From Muricoccus roseus (GTDB lineage: Bacteria > Pseudomonadota > Alphaproteobacteria > Acetobacterales > Acetobacteraceae), in NCBI RefSeq assembly GCF_900141905.1, contig NZ_FQZF01000006.1:142254-206253 (forward strand): DNA of 64,000 nt, written 5' to 3'. Positions within the stretch are counted from its first letter, which is position 1; the number at the start of each line of letters is the position of its first letter. Shown one piece after another: positions 1 to 9,086 of this stretch. The position numbers were made by a program, and so were the translations under genes. The notes under the pieces were generated by a model. It was not told the DNA's origin. It made no database searches and saw only the letters and a program-made list of their open reading frames with translations.

Positions 1-206
1 ACCTGCCGCCCGACCAGGGTCTCGGAGGTGTAGTGCACGGTGATCTGGGCGGAGGAGCGGCGGATGCCGATCTCTTCCCCGAAATCGATGGTCAGCTTGA
101 AGGCCGGCTTCCGCGCCTCCGGAAAGGGCTCGGCGGCGATGACCGTGCCCACGCGGATATCGATCCGGTCGAATTCGGCGATGGTGGCGGGGGTCGCGGC
201 GTTCAT
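1..206 (-). CDS. csaA: CsaA-type tRNA-binding/chaperone protein (partial)
   Basis: The window begins inside this gene, so only about the first 68 codons are visible; the ATG is at 206. The translated start contains [11 protein letters not shown], then [12 protein letters not shown] and a stretch ending [18 protein letters not shown]. These match the OB-fold of the CsaA family, small dimeric proteins of about 110 residues related to the C-terminal tRNA-binding domain of MetG and described as a secretion-related chaperone in Bacillus. It is divergent from the next gene, with about 100 bases between the two starts. The family call is firm; the physiological role in this organism is inferred only. 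Confidence 0.88.
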   Translation of the reverse strand, partial: MNAATPATIAEFDRIDIRVGTVIAAEPFPEARKPAFKLTIDFGEEIGIRRSSAQITVHYTSETLVGRQ

Positions 207-305
207 CAGGGCGCGATAGCGGAAGGCGGGGGCGCCGGAAAGATGCCACGGTCCGCCAGGGCCAGCCTGTGGCCGCGCCGGGCCGGGCGCGGTAGCCTCG
301 GTCCG

Positions 306-2204
306 ATGTCCAGGCCCAGCATGCCCGAAGCCCCGCTTCCCAAGTCCATCGCGACCGTGTGCCTCTCGGGCAGCCTGCCCGACAAGCTGGAGGCGGCGGC
401 GAATGCCGGCTTCCAGGGGGTGGAGATCTTCGAGCAGGACCTGCTCACCCATGACGGCCCGCCCGAGGGCATCCGCGCCATGGCGGCGGATCTCGGCATC
501 GGCATCACCATCTTTCAACCCTTCCGCGACTTCGAGGCCATGCCCGAGCCGCAGCGCCGCCGGAACATGGACCGGGCGGAGCGCAAGTTCGACGTGATGC
601 AGGCGCTGGGGACCGACCTCGTCCTCGTCTGCAGCAACGTGCAGCCGTCGGCCATGGACGACACCGCCCGGGCCGCGGCGGACCTGCGGGAAATGGCCGA
701 GCGCGCCGCCGCCCGCGGCCTGCGCGTGGGCTACGAGGCGCTTTCCTGGGGCCGGCATGTGAACCGATGGCGGCAGGCCTGGGATATCGTGCGCCAAGCT
801 GACCATCCGGCACTCGGCCTCATCCTCGACAGCTTCCACACCCTTGCCCTGGGGGACACACTGGACGGGCTGGCGGGGATGGTGCCGGGGGAGAAGATCG
901 CCTTCGTCCAGCTGGCGGACGGGCCGCGCCTGTCGATGGACGTGCTGAGCTGGTCCCGCCACTACCGGAACTTTCCCGGCCAGGGCGAGCTGGACCTGGC
1001 CGGCTTCACGCGGGAGGTGCTGGCGGCCGGCTACCGCGGCCCGCTCTCGCTCGAGGTGTTCAACGACGAGTTCCGCGCCGCCCCGGCCCGCCGGATCGCG
1101 CGGGACGGGCATCGCTCGCTCATCTGGCTGGATTCCGTGCTCGCCGGCCCCTCGATCCCGGCGGCGCCGCTGCCGCCCGCGCCGGTGCTGGACGGGGTGG
1201 AGTTCCTTGAATTCGCGGTGGACGAGGCGCGCGGGCGGGACCTGTCGGATTTCCTGGCGACCCTGGGCTTCCGCAAGGCCGGGCAGCACCGCTCCAAGGC
1301 GGTGGAGCTGTGGCGGCAGGGCGGGGTGAACCTCGTCCTCAATGCCGAGCCGGACAGCGCGGCTGCCGGGCATTTCGAGCTGCATGGCGCCTCGGTATGC
1401 GCGACCGCCCTGCGCGTGGACGACGCGACCCGTGCCCTGGCCCGCGCCGAGGCGCTGCTCTGCTCCAGCTGGCGCGAGCGGCTGGGGGAGGGGGAGCGAC
1501 CGATCCCGGCCGTCCGGGCGCCGGACGGGACGCTGATCTATCTCGTGGAGCGCGGGGACCAGGGCCGGAGTATCTGGGAAAGCGACTTCCACCTGCTGCC
1601 CGGTGCGGCGGAGGCCCCGGCGGCGCTGGAGCGCGTGGACCATGTCGCCCACGCCCTCACCGGCGGGCAGATGGACGGCTTCGTGCTGTTCCACCGCAGC
1701 GTCTTCGGCCTGGAGCCCAACCCGCCGATGGACCTGCCGGACCCGCAGGGCCTGGTCCGCAGCCGCGCCATGGCCGACCCGGCCGGGCGGGTGCGGATGC
1801 CGCTGAACGTCTCGGAGGGCCGCCAGACCGCGACGGGGCGCTTCGTCTCGGCCATGGCGGGCGCGGGGGTGCACCACATCGCCTTCTCCACCCCGGATAT
1901 CGCCAGCTTCGTGGCGGGGCGCGCCGCGCCCATGCTCACCATCCCCGATAATTATTACGAGGACCTGGCCGCCCGCTTCGGGCTGGAAGATGCCGCCCTG
2001 GCGGAGCTGGAGCGCGGCCATCTCCTCTATGACCGGGACAGCGGGGGCGGCGAGTTCCTGCACGCCTTCACCCTCTCCTTCGAGGACCGCTTCTTCTTCG
2101 AGGTGGTGGAGCGGCGCGGCGGCTATGCCGAATACGGCGCCGCGAATGCCGGCGTGCGGATGGCGGCCCAGGCCCGCTCGCGGCCCTGGAGCCCGGCGCG
2201 CTAG
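306..2204 (+). CDS. QuiC-like 3-dehydroshikimate dehydratase fused to an HPPD-like domain
   Basis: About 632 residues in two halves. Residues ~10-280 form a xylose-isomerase-like TIM barrel with probable metal ligands in [34 protein letters not shown] and SLEVFNDEF. Residues ~290-630 are a VOC/4-hydroxyphenylpyruvate-dioxygenase-like region with histidines in DHVAHAL and GVHHIAF and a glutamate in FFFEVVER. This fusion matches QuiC1-type dehydratases that turn 3-dehydroshikimate into protocatechuate for the beta-ketoadipate pathway. Databases often call it a bifunctional sugar phosphate isomerase/HPPD-family protein. ATG 306 is chosen; ATG 321 is equally possible and neither has a strong ribosome site. 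No quinate or protocatechuate genes lie nearby, so the substrate is inferred from the fold only. Confidence 0.8.
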   Translation: MSRPSMPEAPLPKSIATVCLSGSLPDKLEAAANAGFQGVEIFEQDLLTHDGPPEGIRAMAADLGIGITIFQPFRDFEAMPEPQRRRNMDRAERKFDVMQALGTDLVLVCSNVQPSAMDDTARAAADLREMAERAAARGLRVGYEALSWGRHVNRWRQAWDIVRQADHPALGLILDSFHTLALGDTLDGLAGMVPGEKIAFVQLADGPRLSMDVLSWSRHYRNFPGQGELDLAGFTREVLAAGYRGPLSLEVFNDEFRAAPARRIARDGHRSLIWLDSVLAGPSIPAAPLPPAPVLDGVEFLEFAVDEARGRDLSDFLATLGFRKAGQHRSKAVELWRQGGVNLVLNAEPDSAAAGHFELHGASVCATALRVDDATRALARAEALLCSSWRERLGEGERPIPAVRAPDGTLIYLVERGDQGRSIWESDFHLLPGAAEAPAALERVDHVAHALTGGQMDGFVLFHRSVFGLEPNPPMDLPDPQGLVRSRAMADPAGRVRMPLNVSEGRQTATGRFVSAMAGAGVHHIAFSTPDIASFVAGRAAPMLTIPDNYYEDLAARFGLEDAALAELERGHLLYDRDSGGGEFLHAFTLSFEDRFFFEVVERRGGYAEYGAANAGVRMAAQARSRPWSPAR

Positions 2205-2364
2205 GGCTCGCGCCCGCCGCCCGCCCGCCCGGAGCCTCGGATTCCGGCTCACCCCGGGCTTTCGCCGCGGGGAGTCGCGGCGTATTCGGGGGGCGGGCCA
2301 CATAACGGGCCCGTGCCGCGCCCGGCGGGCGAGGCCACCGACCCCTGGGGAGAACGGACTTCAC

Positions 2365-3975
2365 ATGCGCGACCTGCATCTTCCCGGGCGCAGCCCGGCC
2401 ATGGCGCTCAACGCGATGGCGGCCACCTCCATGCCCGTCGCTACCCTGGCCGCGCTGGACATCATGCGTGCCGGCGGCAACGCGCTGGACGGCGCGATCG
2501 CGGCGGCGGCCGTGCTGGCGGTGGTGGAGCCGCAATCCACCGGCATCGGCGGCGACTGCTTCTGCCTCTACGCCCCGGCCTCGGGCGGGGTGGTGGCGAT
2601 CAACGGATCGGGCCGTGCGCCGGCCGCCGCGACCCCGGAGGCGCTGCGCGCCGCGGGGCTGACCGCGATGGTCAACACCTCGGCCCATTCCGTCACCGTC
2701 CCCGGCGCGATCTCCGCCTGGGAGGCGCTGAACAAGGCGCATGGCAAGCTCGGCCTCGACGAGATCCTCCAGCCCGCCATCCGCTATGCCGAGGAGGGCT
2801 TCGCGGTCTCCTCCCGCGTCTCGGCGGATTGGGAGGACAGCGTCGGCAAGCTCTCCCTGCAGCCGCAGACGGCGCGCCGCTTCCTGAAGGACGGCAAGCC
2901 CTATGCCTTCGGGGACCGCTTCACCCAGCCGGAGCTGGGCAAGACGCTGCGTGCCATCGGCAAGGACGGGGCGCGCGCCTTCTATACGGGCCCGATCGCG
3001 GCGGACATGGTGGCGGCCCTTCGCGCGGCTGGCGGCCTGCACACCGAGGAGGATTTCGCGGCCGGGCAGAACGTCGCCGACTTCGTGGACCCGATCTCGC
3101 GCAAGTGGCGGGGCATGGAGGTGTTCCAGTGCCCGCCCAACGGCTCGGGCCTGCTCGTGCTGATGCTGCTCGGCATGCTGGAGGGCTTCCCCGAGCCCGC
3201 CGGCCCGCTGGACGCCACGCGCATGCACCGCCATCTCGAGGCCGCGCGGCTGGCCTATCGGGACCGCGACGCCTTCCTCGCCGATCCCTCCCAGGTCGAG
3301 GTGCCGGTCGCCAAGCTGCTTTCCGATGACTACCTCGCCAAGCTCCGCGGCATGATCCGGGACGACCAGGCGATGGTAGACCTGCCGCCGGCCGGCGACG
3401 TGGACTGGCAGAAGCACAAGGACACGGTCTACCTCACCGTCGTGGACCGCGACGGCAATGCCTGCTCCTTCATCAACTCGCTCTTCGAGGGCTTCGGCTC
3501 CGGCATCCTGGCCGAGGGTTGCGGCGTGATGATGCAGAACCGTGGCTTCGGCTTCCGCCTGCAGGAAGGGCACCCGAACTGCATCGCCCCGCGCAAGCGC
3601 CCGATGCACACCATCATCCCCGGCATGGTGATGAAGGACGGCAAGGCGATCATGCCCTATGGCGTGATGGGCGGGCACTTCCAGCCCATGGGCCAGACCT
3701 GGTTCCTGACCAACCACTTCCAGTTCGGCCTGGACGTGCAGGAGGCGCTGGACCTGACCCGCGTCTTCCCGAGCGTCGGCGCCAGCCACCGGGACGTGGA
3801 GATCGAGAACGGCCTGCCGCCCGAGGTGAAGGCGCAGCTCGCGGCCCTCGGCCACCAGCCGAAGCTGATCAAGAAGCCCCATGGCGGCGGCCAGGCCATC
3901 CTGATCGACCGCGAGCGGGGCATCCTCGTCGGCGGCTCCGACCCCCGCAAGGATGGCTGCGCGATGGGCTACTGA
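2365..3975 (+). CDS. gamma-glutamyltransferase family protein
   Basis: 536 residues of the Ntn-hydrolase gamma-glutamyltranspeptidase family, which cleave gamma-glutamyl amide bonds such as in glutathione after self-processing into two subunits. The likely processing and nucleophile residue is T354 in DTVYLTVVDRDGNA, aligned by eye with T391 of the E. coli enzyme. The GGNALDGAIAAAAVLAVVEP and GIGGDCF motifs near the N terminus also fit. There is no obvious signal peptide, so it resembles the cytoplasmic YwrD-like branch rather than periplasmic Ggt. A GGGGAGAA ribosome site precedes ATG 2365. It begins a close run with the amidase, binding protein and esterase downstream, suggesting breakdown of an imported amide or peptide. 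Confidence 0.87.
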   Translation: MRDLHLPGRSPAMALNAMAATSMPVATLAALDIMRAGGNALDGAIAAAAVLAVVEPQSTGIGGDCFCLYAPASGGVVAINGSGRAPAAATPEALRAAGLTAMVNTSAHSVTVPGAISAWEALNKAHGKLGLDEILQPAIRYAEEGFAVSSRVSADWEDSVGKLSLQPQTARRFLKDGKPYAFGDRFTQPELGKTLRAIGKDGARAFYTGPIAADMVAALRAAGGLHTEEDFAAGQNVADFVDPISRKWRGMEVFQCPPNGSGLLVLMLLGMLEGFPEPAGPLDATRMHRHLEAARLAYRDRDAFLADPSQVEVPVAKLLSDDYLAKLRGMIRDDQAMVDLPPAGDVDWQKHKDTVYLTVVDRDGNACSFINSLFEGFGSGILAEGCGVMMQNRGFGFRLQEGHPNCIAPRKRPMHTIIPGMVMKDGKAIMPYGVMGGHFQPMGQTWFLTNHFQFGLDVQEALDLTRVFPSVGASHRDVEIENGLPPEVKAQLAALGHQPKLIKKPHGGGQAILIDRERGILVGGSDPRKDGCAMGY

Positions 3976-4018
3976 GGCCCGCCGCTCTGCCCGATCGTGG
4001 ACTGACAGGAACCCGTTG

Positions 4019-5515
4019 ATGACCGAACCCTGCGACCTCCCCGCCCTCGAGGCGCGCCGCCTGATCGGCGCGAAGAAGCTCTCCCCCGTGGAGCTGCTCG
4101 ATTCCTGCCTGGCGCGGATCGAGGCGGTGAATCCGGCCATCAACGCGGTCGTCGCGATTGACGAGCGCGCCCGCGACGCGGCGCGCCGAGCCGAGGACGC
4201 GGTGATGCGGGGCGAGAAGCTGGGGCTGCTCCATGGCCTGCCGATCGGCATCAAGGACCTGGAGGAGACGGAGGGGCTGGTCACCACCTTCGGCAGCCCT
4301 CTCTTCAAGGACAACGTGCCCAAGGCCGATCTCAGCTCCGTCGCGCGCATCCGCGCGGCGGGCGCGATCATTGCGGCCAAGACCAACACGCCGGAATTCG
4401 GCGCGGGCGCGAACACGCGCAACGCCGTCTATGGCGCGACGGGCAACCCGCATGACCCCACAAAGTCGGCGGCGGGTTCCTCGGGCGGCTCGGGCGCGGC
4501 GCTGGCGGCCGGCATGTTCGCCATCTGCTCGGGCTCCGACACCGGTGGGTCGCTGCGCAACCCGGCCGCCTTCAACGGCATCGTCGGCTATCGCCCGAGC
4601 CCGGGCCTCGTGACCACGGAGCGCAAGCTGCTCGGCTGGCAGAACCTCTCGGTCCTCGGCCCGATGGCGAACAACACGCCGGATGCGGCGCTGCTGCTCG
4701 CGGCCATGGTGGGCGACGATGCGCGCGACCCGCTGGCCTATACCCTGCCGGGCGAGGCGGTGCGGGCGAAGCCCGAGCGCTACACCCCGCTCGCGCCGAT
4801 GGACCTCTCCTCCCTCCGGATCGCGGCCACCGAGGATTTCGGACTCGCCCTGGTCGAGAGGACGGTGCGGGAGGCCTTCCGCGCCCGCGTCGCGGAGCTC
4901 GAGCCGCTGTTTGCCGGCATCGACGAGGCGACGCCGGACTGCACAGGCGCGAACGAGGCCTTCGAGGTGCTGCGGGCCCTGAACTTCGTCGCCGCCCATG
5001 CGGAGAAGGTGGCGAAGACGCCGGAGATGGTCGGCCCGAACGTGCGGGCCAATGTGGCGGAGGGCCTCGGCTACTCCGCGGCCGATGTCGCGCGCGCCAG
5101 CGTGCTGCAGACCCAGATGTACCATCGCTGGCAGGCCTTCTTCGCCGCCGGCACGGATCTCATCATCGCCCCGGCCATCACGGTCTCCCCGCGCCCGTGG
5201 TCGGAGCTCTTCCCGTCCGAGATCGACGGGCAGAAGACCCGCACCTATTTCCACTGGCTGGCCATGGCCTACATCGTGACGCTCACGGGGCACCCCGCCA
5301 TCTCCATCCCCATGGGGAGGGACGCCAAGGGCATGCCCTTCGGCCTGCAGATCGTCGGACCGCGCGGCGGCGACGCGCTGGTGCTCCGCGCCGCTGCCTC
5401 GATCGAGGCAGCCGTGGCGGGCGACGCGCTGCTCACCCGCCCTGTCCCGGATATCGCGGCCCTGGCCAAGGCGCCGCCAATCTCCTCCATGCCCGGCTTC
5501 CTGGGCTTCGACTGA
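4019..5515 (+). CDS. amidase (amidase-signature family)
   Basis: 498 residues of the amidase-signature family, serine hydrolases using a Ser-cisSer-Lys triad to hydrolyse carboxamides. The candidate catalytic residues are K79 in IGIKDLEE, S155 in AGSSGGSGAALA and S178 in SDTGGSLRNPA, all in the expected order and spacing. The C-terminal part (GHPAISIPMG...PFGLQIVGP) is also typical. There is no signal peptide, so it acts in the cytoplasm. It lies 43 bases after the gamma-glutamyltransferase and 8 bases before a peptide-type binding protein, consistent with a single transcript. The substrate cannot be read from sequence; GatA, allophanate hydrolase and urethanase share this fold, but no gatB/gatC is adjacent, so GatA is unlikely. 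Confidence 0.87.
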   Translation: MTEPCDLPALEARRLIGAKKLSPVELLDSCLARIEAVNPAINAVVAIDERARDAARRAEDAVMRGEKLGLLHGLPIGIKDLEETEGLVTTFGSPLFKDNVPKADLSSVARIRAAGAIIAAKTNTPEFGAGANTRNAVYGATGNPHDPTKSAAGSSGGSGAALAAGMFAICSGSDTGGSLRNPAAFNGIVGYRPSPGLVTTERKLLGWQNLSVLGPMANNTPDAALLLAAMVGDDARDPLAYTLPGEAVRAKPERYTPLAPMDLSSLRIAATEDFGLALVERTVREAFRARVAELEPLFAGIDEATPDCTGANEAFEVLRALNFVAAHAEKVAKTPEMVGPNVRANVAEGLGYSAADVARASVLQTQMYHRWQAFFAAGTDLIIAPAITVSPRPWSELFPSEIDGQKTRTYFHWLAMAYIVTLTGHPAISIPMGRDAKGMPFGLQIVGPRGGDALVLRAAASIEAAVAGDALLTRPVPDIAALAKAPPISSMPGFLGFD

Positions 5516-5523
5516 GGTTCGCC

Positions 5524-7137
5524 ATGCGCCGTCTCGCCCTCGCCCTGTTCGCTGCCTCGGCCGCCTGGGCCGGCGCGGCGGCGCCGCTGGCCGCCCAGGG
5601 GCTGCGGATCGCCATGGCGGGGGAGACCACCTCCGCCGACCCGCACCAATACGGGCTGACGCCCAACACCACGCTTCGCGGCCACCTCTTCAACGCCCTC
5701 ACGGAAACGGCGCCCGATCTTTCCGCCACGCCCGGCCTCGCCGCGCGCTGGGAGCGGGAGAGCGATACGAGCTGGCTTTTCCATCTCCGCCCCGGCGTCA
5801 CCTTCCATGACGGCAGCGCCTTCACGGCCGAGGACGTGGTCGCCAGCTTCTGCCGCACGCGGAACAATGACGGCGAGGTCACCCAGTCCTTCTCCCGCTA
5901 TGTCCGCGGCTTCGCGAAGGTGGAAACGCCGGACGCGATGACGGTGCGGATCGTCACCCGGGAGCCGGCGCCGCTGCTCCCGAGCGATCTCTCCAACATC
6001 GCCATCATCCCGCGCCGGCTGGTCCCCGCCGGGACGCTCGACTTCCAGGCGAACCAGCAATGCGGCGTGACGGGCAGCTGGCCCACCGCGCAGGACTTCA
6101 ACGAGGGCCGCGCCTCGGTGGGGACGGGGCCGTACCGCTTCGTCTCCTACACGCGCGGCGGCGCGATCGAGCTGGCGCGGTTCGACGGTTATTGGGGCCC
6201 GAGGCCGCATTGGGCCACGGTCCGCCTGACCCCGGTGACGGCGGCTGCCCCGCGCCTCGCCGGGCTGCTGGCGGGAGACCACGATCTGATCGAGGCCCCC
6301 AACACCGCCGACCTCGCGCGGCTGCGGAGCAATGCGGCGGTGCATGTCTCCGCCTCGCCGACCACGCGGCTGATCTTCCTGCAATTCGACACGGCGCGCA
6401 GCCCGAGCCCCTTCGTGCAGGGCGGGAGCGGCCGGAACCCCCTGCAGGACGCGCGCGTGCGCCAGGCGCTCTCCCTGGCCATCGACCGCAAGGCGCTGGC
6501 CGAGCGGGTGATGGACGGCGTAGCCCTTCCGGCGGCGCAGTTCCTGCCGGAGGGCATGGCCGGCACCATCCCGGGCCTGCCGGTTCTCCCCTATGACCCG
6601 GGCCGCGCGCGGGCGCTGCTGGCGGAAGCCGGCTACCCCCAGGGCTTCGCGCTCACCTTCCACGCCACCAACAACCGCTATGTGAATGACGCGCGGCTGG
6701 CGCAGGCCATCGTCCAGTACTGGCAGCGGATCGGCGTGAAGGCGGAGCTGGACACCATGCCCAGCGCCACCTTCTTCACCCGTCGCGCCCGGCGGGAGTT
6801 CTCCATCGCCATGGGGGGCTGGTCGGCCGACGCGGCGGAGACCCTCCTGTTCCAGCAGCCCTGGCTCATGACGACCGATGCCTCGCGCGGGCGCGGCAGC
6901 AGCAATTACGGCGGCTGGTCCGACCCGGCCTTCGACGGGACGCTGAACCGGGCCATCGCCACCATGGATCCGGAGGCCAGGGCCGGTCTGCTTCGGGAGT
7001 CCGGGAGCCGGGCGCTTCAGGAGATGCCTGTGGTGCCGATCCATTTTGAAAGCGCGACCTGGGCGAGCCGCCGCGGCTTCCGCTATCCTGGCCGGGTGGA
7101 CCAGACGACGCTGGCCGCCGAAGTGCTGCCCGAATGA
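5524..7137 (+). CDS. ABC transporter substrate-binding protein, family 5 (peptide/opine type)
   Basis: 537 residues with a Sec signal peptide (MRRLALALFAASAAWAGAAA, cleavage near PLAAQ). It has the extracellular family 5 solute-binding fold of DppA/OppA/NikA. Recognisable segments are LTETAPDLSATPGLAARWE, WLFHLRPGVTFHDGSAFTAEDVVAS, DARVRQALSLAIDRKAL and GYPQGFALTF. It would work in the periplasm, delivering di- or oligopeptides or related compounds to an inner-membrane permease. No permease or ATPase gene of this class is in the window, so it is an orphan receptor here. It is 8 bases after the amidase and overlaps the esterase by four bases, supporting co-transcription. Confidence 0.9.
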   Translation: MRRLALALFAASAAWAGAAAPLAAQGLRIAMAGETTSADPHQYGLTPNTTLRGHLFNALTETAPDLSATPGLAARWERESDTSWLFHLRPGVTFHDGSAFTAEDVVASFCRTRNNDGEVTQSFSRYVRGFAKVETPDAMTVRIVTREPAPLLPSDLSNIAIIPRRLVPAGTLDFQANQQCGVTGSWPTAQDFNEGRASVGTGPYRFVSYTRGGAIELARFDGYWGPRPHWATVRLTPVTAAAPRLAGLLAGDHDLIEAPNTADLARLRSNAAVHVSASPTTRLIFLQFDTARSPSPFVQGGSGRNPLQDARVRQALSLAIDRKALAERVMDGVALPAAQFLPEGMAGTIPGLPVLPYDPGRARALLAEAGYPQGFALTFHATNNRYVNDARLAQAIVQYWQRIGVKAELDTMPSATFFTRRARREFSIAMGGWSADAAETLLFQQPWLMTTDASRGRGSSNYGGWSDPAFDGTLNRAIATMDPEARAGLLRESGSRALQEMPVVPIHFESATWASRRGFRYPGRVDQTTLAAEVLPE

Positions 7138-8150
7138 TCTTCCGGCGCCGGCGCCGGCGGCTGCTGGCCCTCGGCGCCTTCCTGCCCGGGGCGGCGGGGG
7201 CGGCGATCCGGCCGCGCCATGCCGCGCCGGAACTCATCAGACCGGATCCCACTATGCCCTTCGCGCCCCAACTGGCCGAGGCCCTCTCCAGGCCGGGCCG
7301 TGCCGCCATCATCTTCGATGACCCGGCCGGCGACCCGAGCCGGCCCGTGACCCTGCACGCCTACCGCCCCCAGGGCTGGCGCCCGGAGGGGCAGGTGGTG
7401 CTGGTTCTGCACGGCATGGGCCGGAACGGGGACGAGTATCGCGACTTCTGGGTGGAGGCTGCCGAGCGCCACAATCTTCTCATCGTGGCGCCGACCTTTC
7501 CGGCGCATCTCTTCCCGACGCCGGAAACCTACAACAACGGCTCCGTCCTTGGCGGCGACGGGTCGCTTCGTCCCGCGGAGTGGCGCGGCTACCGGATTCC
7601 GGCCCGGGTGCTTGCGGCGCTGCGCGCGGCGGGTCTCTCCACGCGCCCCAGGGCGCTGATCTTCGGGCACTCGGCCGGCGGACAATTCCTCCACCGCCAG
7701 CTCTCCACCGAACCCTCAGAAATGTTCGAGGCGGCGATGGTCGGCAATCCCGGCTGGTTCAGCCTGCCGGACCTCGACCGGCCCTTCCCGGCGGGCCTGG
7801 GCGGGATCGGGGTGACCGAAGCCGAACTAGCCCGGCTGCTGGCCTTCCCGATGACCATCCTCTCCGGCGAGGAGGATGTGGAGACCAGCGGCCCGAGCCT
7901 GCCCTCTCAGCCCGAGGCGCTGGCCCAGGGGCCGCACCGCTTCGCGCGGGCGCTGTACTATTTCGAGGCTGGCAAGGCCGAGGCAGCGCGCCGCGGTCTG
8001 CCCTTCGGCTGGAAGCGGGTGACTGTGCCGCATATTGGGCATGACGGAGCCGCGATGTCCCGTGTTGCGGCGAGCCTATGGTTCGAGGGCATGATGCCGT
8101 CGGATGCCACGCTGGCGGAATGGGGCCGGAAGGGGCAGGGGGCTCTCTAG
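7134..8150 (+). CDS. alpha/beta hydrolase (esterase/depolymerase-like), exported
   Basis: 338 residues. The start ATG overlaps the preceding stop (ATGA), indicating translational coupling. The N terminus MIFRRRRRRLLALGAFLPGA is strongly basic then hydrophobic, suggesting an export signal or membrane anchor. The fold shows VVLVLHGMGRNGDEY (oxyanion region), the nucleophile elbow GHSAGG with S180, a possible acid in LSGEEDVE, and a late histidine in VPHIGHDG. These fit the Ser-Asp/Glu-His hydrolases related to polyhydroxyalkanoate depolymerases and feruloyl-type esterases. The substrate is unknown. As last member of the amidase/binding-protein run it may hydrolyse the same imported compound, but that is inference. 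Confidence 0.8.
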   Translation: MIFRRRRRRLLALGAFLPGAAGAAIRPRHAAPELIRPDPTMPFAPQLAEALSRPGRAAIIFDDPAGDPSRPVTLHAYRPQGWRPEGQVVLVLHGMGRNGDEYRDFWVEAAERHNLLIVAPTFPAHLFPTPETYNNGSVLGGDGSLRPAEWRGYRIPARVLAALRAAGLSTRPRALIFGHSAGGQFLHRQLSTEPSEMFEAAMVGNPGWFSLPDLDRPFPAGLGGIGVTEAELARLLAFPMTILSGEEDVETSGPSLPSQPEALAQGPHRFARALYYFEAGKAEAARRGLPFGWKRVTVPHIGHDGAAMSRVAASLWFEGMMPSDATLAEWGRKGQGAL

Positions 8151-8167
8151 GGGCCTACCGGCCCGGC

Positions 8168-8196
8168 GGATGGCGCCCTTACCAGTGGCGCCATCC
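8168..8196. terminator. convergent hairpin after the esterase
   Basis: A perfect 10-base inverted repeat (GGATGGCGCC / GGCGCCATCC) with a nine-base loop lies between the convergent esterase and lipoprotein genes and covers the lipoprotein stop codon. Flanking CCGGC/GCCGG could extend the stem. There is no clear T-run, so a rho-independent function is only likely. Confidence 0.45.
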
Positions 8197-8433
8197 GTGC
8201 CGGTAACCGGGGTAGTAGCCGTAGTAGCGCGGCGCGGGCGCGTAATAGACCCGGGGCGGCGGGGCGTAGTAGGGCCTGTAATAGCCAGGCCCCGAGGCGA
8301 TCGCCGCCCCGGCAGCGGCACCGATCCCTGCGCCGACCAGGGCGCTTCCCGCCACGTTCGGCTCGCCGTAGGGGCCGTAGCATCCGCCCAGGGCGAGCCC
8401 GGCGAGAGCGAGCACCGTAAAACGGGTTTTCAT
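8179..8433 (-). CDS. small glycine-zipper lipoprotein with Tyr/Pro-rich tail
   Basis: 84 residues. It has a lipoprotein signal with lipobox LGGC (C18), a glycine-zipper-like segment (SALVGAGIGAAAGAAIASG, ~30-48), and a tail rich in Tyr, Pro and Arg ending YPGYRHGWRHW. It would be a small lipid-anchored envelope protein. Such proteins are common in Acetobacteraceae but have no assigned role. Its ATG at 8433 overlaps the stop of the next small lipoprotein upstream (ATGA), so the two are translationally coupled. Confidence 0.72.
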   Translation of the reverse strand: MKTRFTVLALAGLALGGCYGPYGEPNVAGSALVGAGIGAAAGAAIASGPGYYRPYYAPPPRVYYAPAPRYYGYYPGYRHGWRHW

Positions 8434-8693
8434 CGCCAGCCTCTTCCATAGCCATGGCCATAACCCTGGGCATAGGGGCGGCCATATCCATAGGAACCTT
8501 GATGCCGGCGCGGCGGTTGCCGGTAGCGCGGGCCGTTGTCGCTGGCCGCGGCGGCGACCAGGCCGGCGGCGAGCCCCACACCGGCGCCGAGGGCGAGGGT
8601 GCTGCCCCAGTCCGTGGAGCCATCCGGATTCTGGCAACCGGCCGTGGCCAGGGCGGCTCCGAGGGCGAGGGCGGGGAAAAGGCGGACCTTCAT
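8430..8693 (-). CDS. small glycine-zipper lipoprotein with Tyr/Gly/Arg-rich tail
   Basis: 87 residues, preceded by a strong GGAGGT ribosome site eight bases from the ATG. It has a lipoprotein signal with lipobox TAGC (C20), a short glycine- and alanine-rich hydrophobic segment (LALGAGVGLAAGLVAAAA), and a polar tail of YGY/GYGRG repeats. It shares the design of the gene it overlaps, so the pair probably arose by duplication, though the tails have diverged. Function unknown; an outer-membrane or periplasmic structural role is a guess. Confidence 0.7.
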   Translation of the reverse strand: MKVRLFPALALGAALATAGCQNPDGSTDWGSTLALGAGVGLAAGLVAAAASDNGPRYRQPPRRHQGSYGYGRPYAQGYGHGYGRGWR

Positions 8694-8789
8694 CTGGTGG
8701 GACCTCCGATGCCAGCAAGGATGGGCGGCCCCCGTGGCGCGCGCGGGGCGGCTCCGTGGCGGGCGGAGGCGGGATGAAGGTCTTTTCAT

Positions 8790-8813
8790 GGCGGGGCGCC
8801 GGAACGCCCCGCC
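8790..8813 (-). terminator. GC hairpin downstream of the RAM-domain gene
   Basis: A nine-base inverted repeat (GGCGGGGCG / CGCCCCGCC, six-base loop) lies just after the stop of the minus-strand gene ending at 8822. No T-run follows it on the minus strand, so it may be only an RNA-end stabiliser. Confidence 0.35.
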
Positions 8814-8821
8814 GGGCGAGG

Positions 8822-9076
8822 TCAGCCGCGCTGGCCGGAGAAGGCGTTGAAGGTCTGGAGCGTATAGGTGTCCTTCACGCCCGGCACGCCCTGCACCCGT
8901 TCCACCACGAAAAGGCCGATATCCTGGTCCGGCTCCAGGTAGAACTTGCCCAGCAGGTCATACTGCCCGCTCGTCGAATGCATCTCGGACAATTCGGGGA
9001 TGCTGTCCGCCATCTCCCGCGCGACGCGGTAGGCGGCCCCCATTTCGCATTTGATCATCACGAAGATCGCTTTCAT
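8822..9076 (-). CDS. stand-alone Lrp/AsnC ligand-binding (RAM) domain protein
   Basis: 84 residues with no DNA-binding region. The whole protein matches the alpha/beta ligand-binding domain of Lrp/AsnC regulators: MKAIFVMIKCEMG, then ELSEMHSTSGQYDLLGKFY, then a C-terminal QGVPGVKDTYTLQTF. Such stand-alone domains form dimers or larger rings that may bind amino acids and are widespread in alphaproteobacteria. It is divergent from the RND efflux operon, but no direct link to efflux can be shown. Confidence 0.85.
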   Translation of the reverse strand: MKAIFVMIKCEMGAAYRVAREMADSIPELSEMHSTSGQYDLLGKFYLEPDQDIGLFVVERVQGVPGVKDTYTLQTFNAFSGQRG

Positions 9077-9086
9077 GCTCCACCCG

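Noticed and set aside
2068..4422. A very long open frame on the minus strand opposite the gamma-glutamyltransferase
   Set aside because: It is antisense to a conserved enzyme with intact motifs. Its product is Arg/Ala/His-rich without domains. Long spurious frames are expected in this GC-rich sequence.
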